From positions 1,860,001 to 1,924,000 of the forward strand of contig NZ_CP047654.1 of assembly GCF_030408915.1 (NCBI RefSeq): a stretch of 64,000 nucleotides of DNA, read 5' to 3'. The notes under the pieces are model-generated. The model was not told the DNA's origin, searched no databases, and worked only from the letters and a program-made list of their open reading frames with translations. Below, piece by piece: positions 62,639 to 64,000 of this stretch. Position 1 is the stretch's first letter. Each line of letters opens with the position of its first letter. Origin of the DNA: Corynebacterium guangdongense (GTDB taxonomy: Bacteria > Actinomycetota > Actinomycetes > Mycobacteriales > Mycobacteriaceae). Both the position numbers and the translations under genes were made by a program.

Positions 62639-63162
62639 GTGCGCTTGCGCAGTCCCAGGCGCGGGCTGAAGTTTCCGGGGTGCTTGCGCTGGGCGGCCGC
62701 ATCGGCGATGACCAGGCGCCACTCCGGGTTCTCGACCGGCATGTGCGCGATGGAGAACCAGCCGACCTCGCTGTTCTCGTCGTCGCCGACGGCCGGGGCC
62801 TGGCTGTCATCGGTGACGCTCAGGCGCAGGCAGATGGACATGTAGGTGGCCTGATCGCCGTTGGCGTGCACGACCGGCCGGGTGGCGCCGACCGCCAGCA
62901 GGGCGTCCACCCGGGTGTCGAGTCCGGTCTCCTCCCTCACCTCACGCACGGCCGTGACGTGGGGGTCCTCGCCCGGGTCGCAGATGCCGGTCACCGGCGT
63001 CCAGGTACCGTTGTCCGCACGCTTGACCAGCAGCACCTCCGGAACGGCCCACGGGGAGTCGTCGGTGGAGTCACGCAGCACCACCGCCGTGACGGCGGGC
63101 AGCCACATCGGATCGTGGCCGATCTTCTCGCGGGTCTTGACGATGAAATCCGGAATGGGCAC
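62635..63162 (-). CDS. NUDIX hydrolase
   Basis: A 175-residue enzyme that hydrolyses nucleoside diphosphate derivatives. The NUDIX box is complete: GICDPGEDPHV then TAVREVREETGL at about residues 57-79, matching G-x5-E-x7-REU-xEE-xGU. The N-terminal MPIPDFIVKTREKIGHD is typical of an actinobacterial subgroup. Substrate is not predictable. Start ATG 63162. It is convergent with the 162-residue gene (three-base stop overlap) and divergent from the next gene. Confidence 0.88.
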   Translation of the reverse strand: MPIPDFIVKTREKIGHDPMWLPAVTAVVLRDSTDDSPWAVPEVLLVKRADNGTWTPVTGICDPGEDPHVTAVREVREETGLDTRVDALLAVGATRPVVHANGDQATYMSICLRLSVTDDSQAPAVGDDENSEVGWFSIAHMPVENPEWRLVIADAAAQRKHPGNFSPRLGLRKRT

Positions 63163-63252
63163 GACGAGAGTACTCCTTGCAGTTCGATGACACGTGCCGA
63201 TCAGTCTAGTGCGCCGGTTCCACCCACCCGCTGGACTAGACTCCTACACACT

Positions 63253-64000
63253 ATGGCGAGCACCCCAGACAATTCCGATTCACAGCACAGTCCCCGTCTG
63301 AAGCGCCGGGCTTTTCGACGCCGGACCGACGCCGCCCCCGCGCCCCTCTCGCCGGCGGCGCGCAACGCCCTGCGCCGCGCGGGACGGATGGCCGCGGTCC
63401 CGAAGAATCCGGCCCCGCCGCCGCCCGGGTCAGCCGACTCCGACGCCCAGGCCGCCGAGGAGTACCGGGCGCTGACCCCCGCCCCGGAACCCGCGGCCGG
63501 TGCACCGGTGCCGGAGCTGACGGAGACGGCCGTACCCGACCGGCCGGAGGCGGAGAGCGTCGACGAGCCGGCTACGCCACCGGCGACGACCCCGCTCGCG
63601 GCGGAGGATGAGACGGCCCCCGCGACGATCGTGCCCGAGCCGGTCGCCGCGGACTTGCCCGGCACGGGCACGGCGGAGGAGGAGGATTCCTCCACCGACG
63701 GGGTCGCGGGGGCCGGCGGGCCGGAGGACGCGTCGGACGTCGAGAAGCGGACCCCCGCAGACGGGGAGGCGGCGCGGGCGGCGAGCACGACCGTGACCGT
63801 CGCTGAGGCGCCCCGGGAGTCGAACGCGCCGCTGCGTGGTCGGCGGCGGAAATGGGCACGGGCGGCCTACTCCGTGGCGCTGGTCGGCATCCTCGGCGGC
63901 GCCATCGGGTTGGGCGCGTACGAAGCCAACGCGGACCGGTGGCCGTCCCGGGAAACCGAGGTGCCGGCCGGGTTCGGCCCGCCGGTGGACTGGAACACGC
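63253..64000 (+). CDS. Membrane protein with long disordered cytosolic N-terminus (cut by window edge)
   Basis: 249 codons are present; the gene runs off the right end. Residues 1-190 are Pro/Ala/Glu/Thr-rich and disordered, with a basic patch (RLKRRAFRRRTD) near residue 15. A single membrane helix, AAYSVALVGILGGAIGLGAY, lies at about 203-222 and is followed by the start of an exterior part. No family can be named without the missing C-terminus. ATG 63253; a TAGACT element lies about ten bases upstream. Confidence 0.6.
   Translation, partial: MASTPDNSDSQHSPRLKRRAFRRRTDAAPAPLSPAARNALRRAGRMAAVPKNPAPPPPGSADSDAQAAEEYRALTPAPEPAAGAPVPELTETAVPDRPEAESVDEPATPPATTPLAAEDETAPATIVPEPVAADLPGTGTAEEEDSSTDGVAGAGGPEDASDVEKRTPADGEAARAASTTVTVAEAPRESNAPLRGRRRKWARAAYSVALVGILGGAIGLGAYEANADRWPSRETEVPAGFGPPVDWNT

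Overview
The window is chromosomal DNA from a high-GC Corynebacterium or a close mycolic-acid relative; the species cannot be fixed from sequence alone. The evidence is the gene order and content: the mraZ-rsmH end of the division cluster, idsA, mptA, an Rv2175c-like gene next to pknL, class II aroG, pimB', twin NlpC/P60 genes, ctaE-qcrCAB, ctaCF, ltsA, and then ilvE, pepA, sucB, lipB, lipA and glnA. This is the layout expected of corynebacteria. Many genes carry a TANNNT hexamer 5-8 bp before the start codon and no ribosome binding site, the leaderless-transcript style of this group. I see no rRNA or tRNA genes, CRISPR arrays, transposases, phage genes or replication origin.

Layout. 1-3.1 kb: division cluster on the minus strand (FtsL-position gene, rsmH, mraZ) behind a phased MraZ-box array, then a DUF3040 protein. 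3.2-9.7 kb: a divergent HEPN/GNAT pair with a possible SOS box, then idsA, mptA, an Rv2175c-like regulator and the PASTA kinase pknL. 9.9-17.5 kb: aroG, a 3'-exoribonuclease, a GT87 mannosyltransferase, two acyltransferases, glucokinase and pimB', mostly envelope and lipoglycan functions. 17.5-19.9 kb: two secreted NlpC/P60 endopeptidases, the second behind a c-di-AMP (ydaO-type) riboswitch and an MtrA-like box. 20.3-27 kb: the bc1-aa3 respiratory supercomplex in two operons. 27.4-37 kb: ltsA, a remnant region, a DUF1266 protein, an A-type Fe-S carrier, a DUF3043 protein, cobT, ilvE and pepA.

37-47.2 kb is a lipoyl-metabolism block. sucB encodes an E2 with three lipoyl domains, two of them almost identical in DNA. 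It is followed by a GcvT paralog, gcvP, gcvT, gcvH, and then lipB and lipA, which attach and make lipoate. 47.2-60.6 kb carries two closely related type I glutamine synthetases flanking an accessory stretch of amino-acid redox genes (DadA-like oxidase, Ldh_2 reductase, ornithine-cyclodeaminase-fold protein), a PIG-L hydrolase, an SDR, small membrane proteins and a VIT-family transporter. The last 3.4 kb holds a helical protein resembling type VII secretion substrates, an unknown protein, a NUDIX hydrolase and the start of a single-pass membrane protein cut by the window end.

The observations I would follow first are the riboswitch and MtrA control of the NlpC/P60 gene, the MraZ-box arrays, the near-identical lipoyl duplication, the Gln in place of the expected catalytic Glu of CobT, and the duplicated glutamine synthetase whose adenylylation motif is lost. 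I did not find a clearly new multi-gene system. The best candidates for undescribed biology are the 51-58 kb redox cluster and the 60.6-62.6 kb gene pair.
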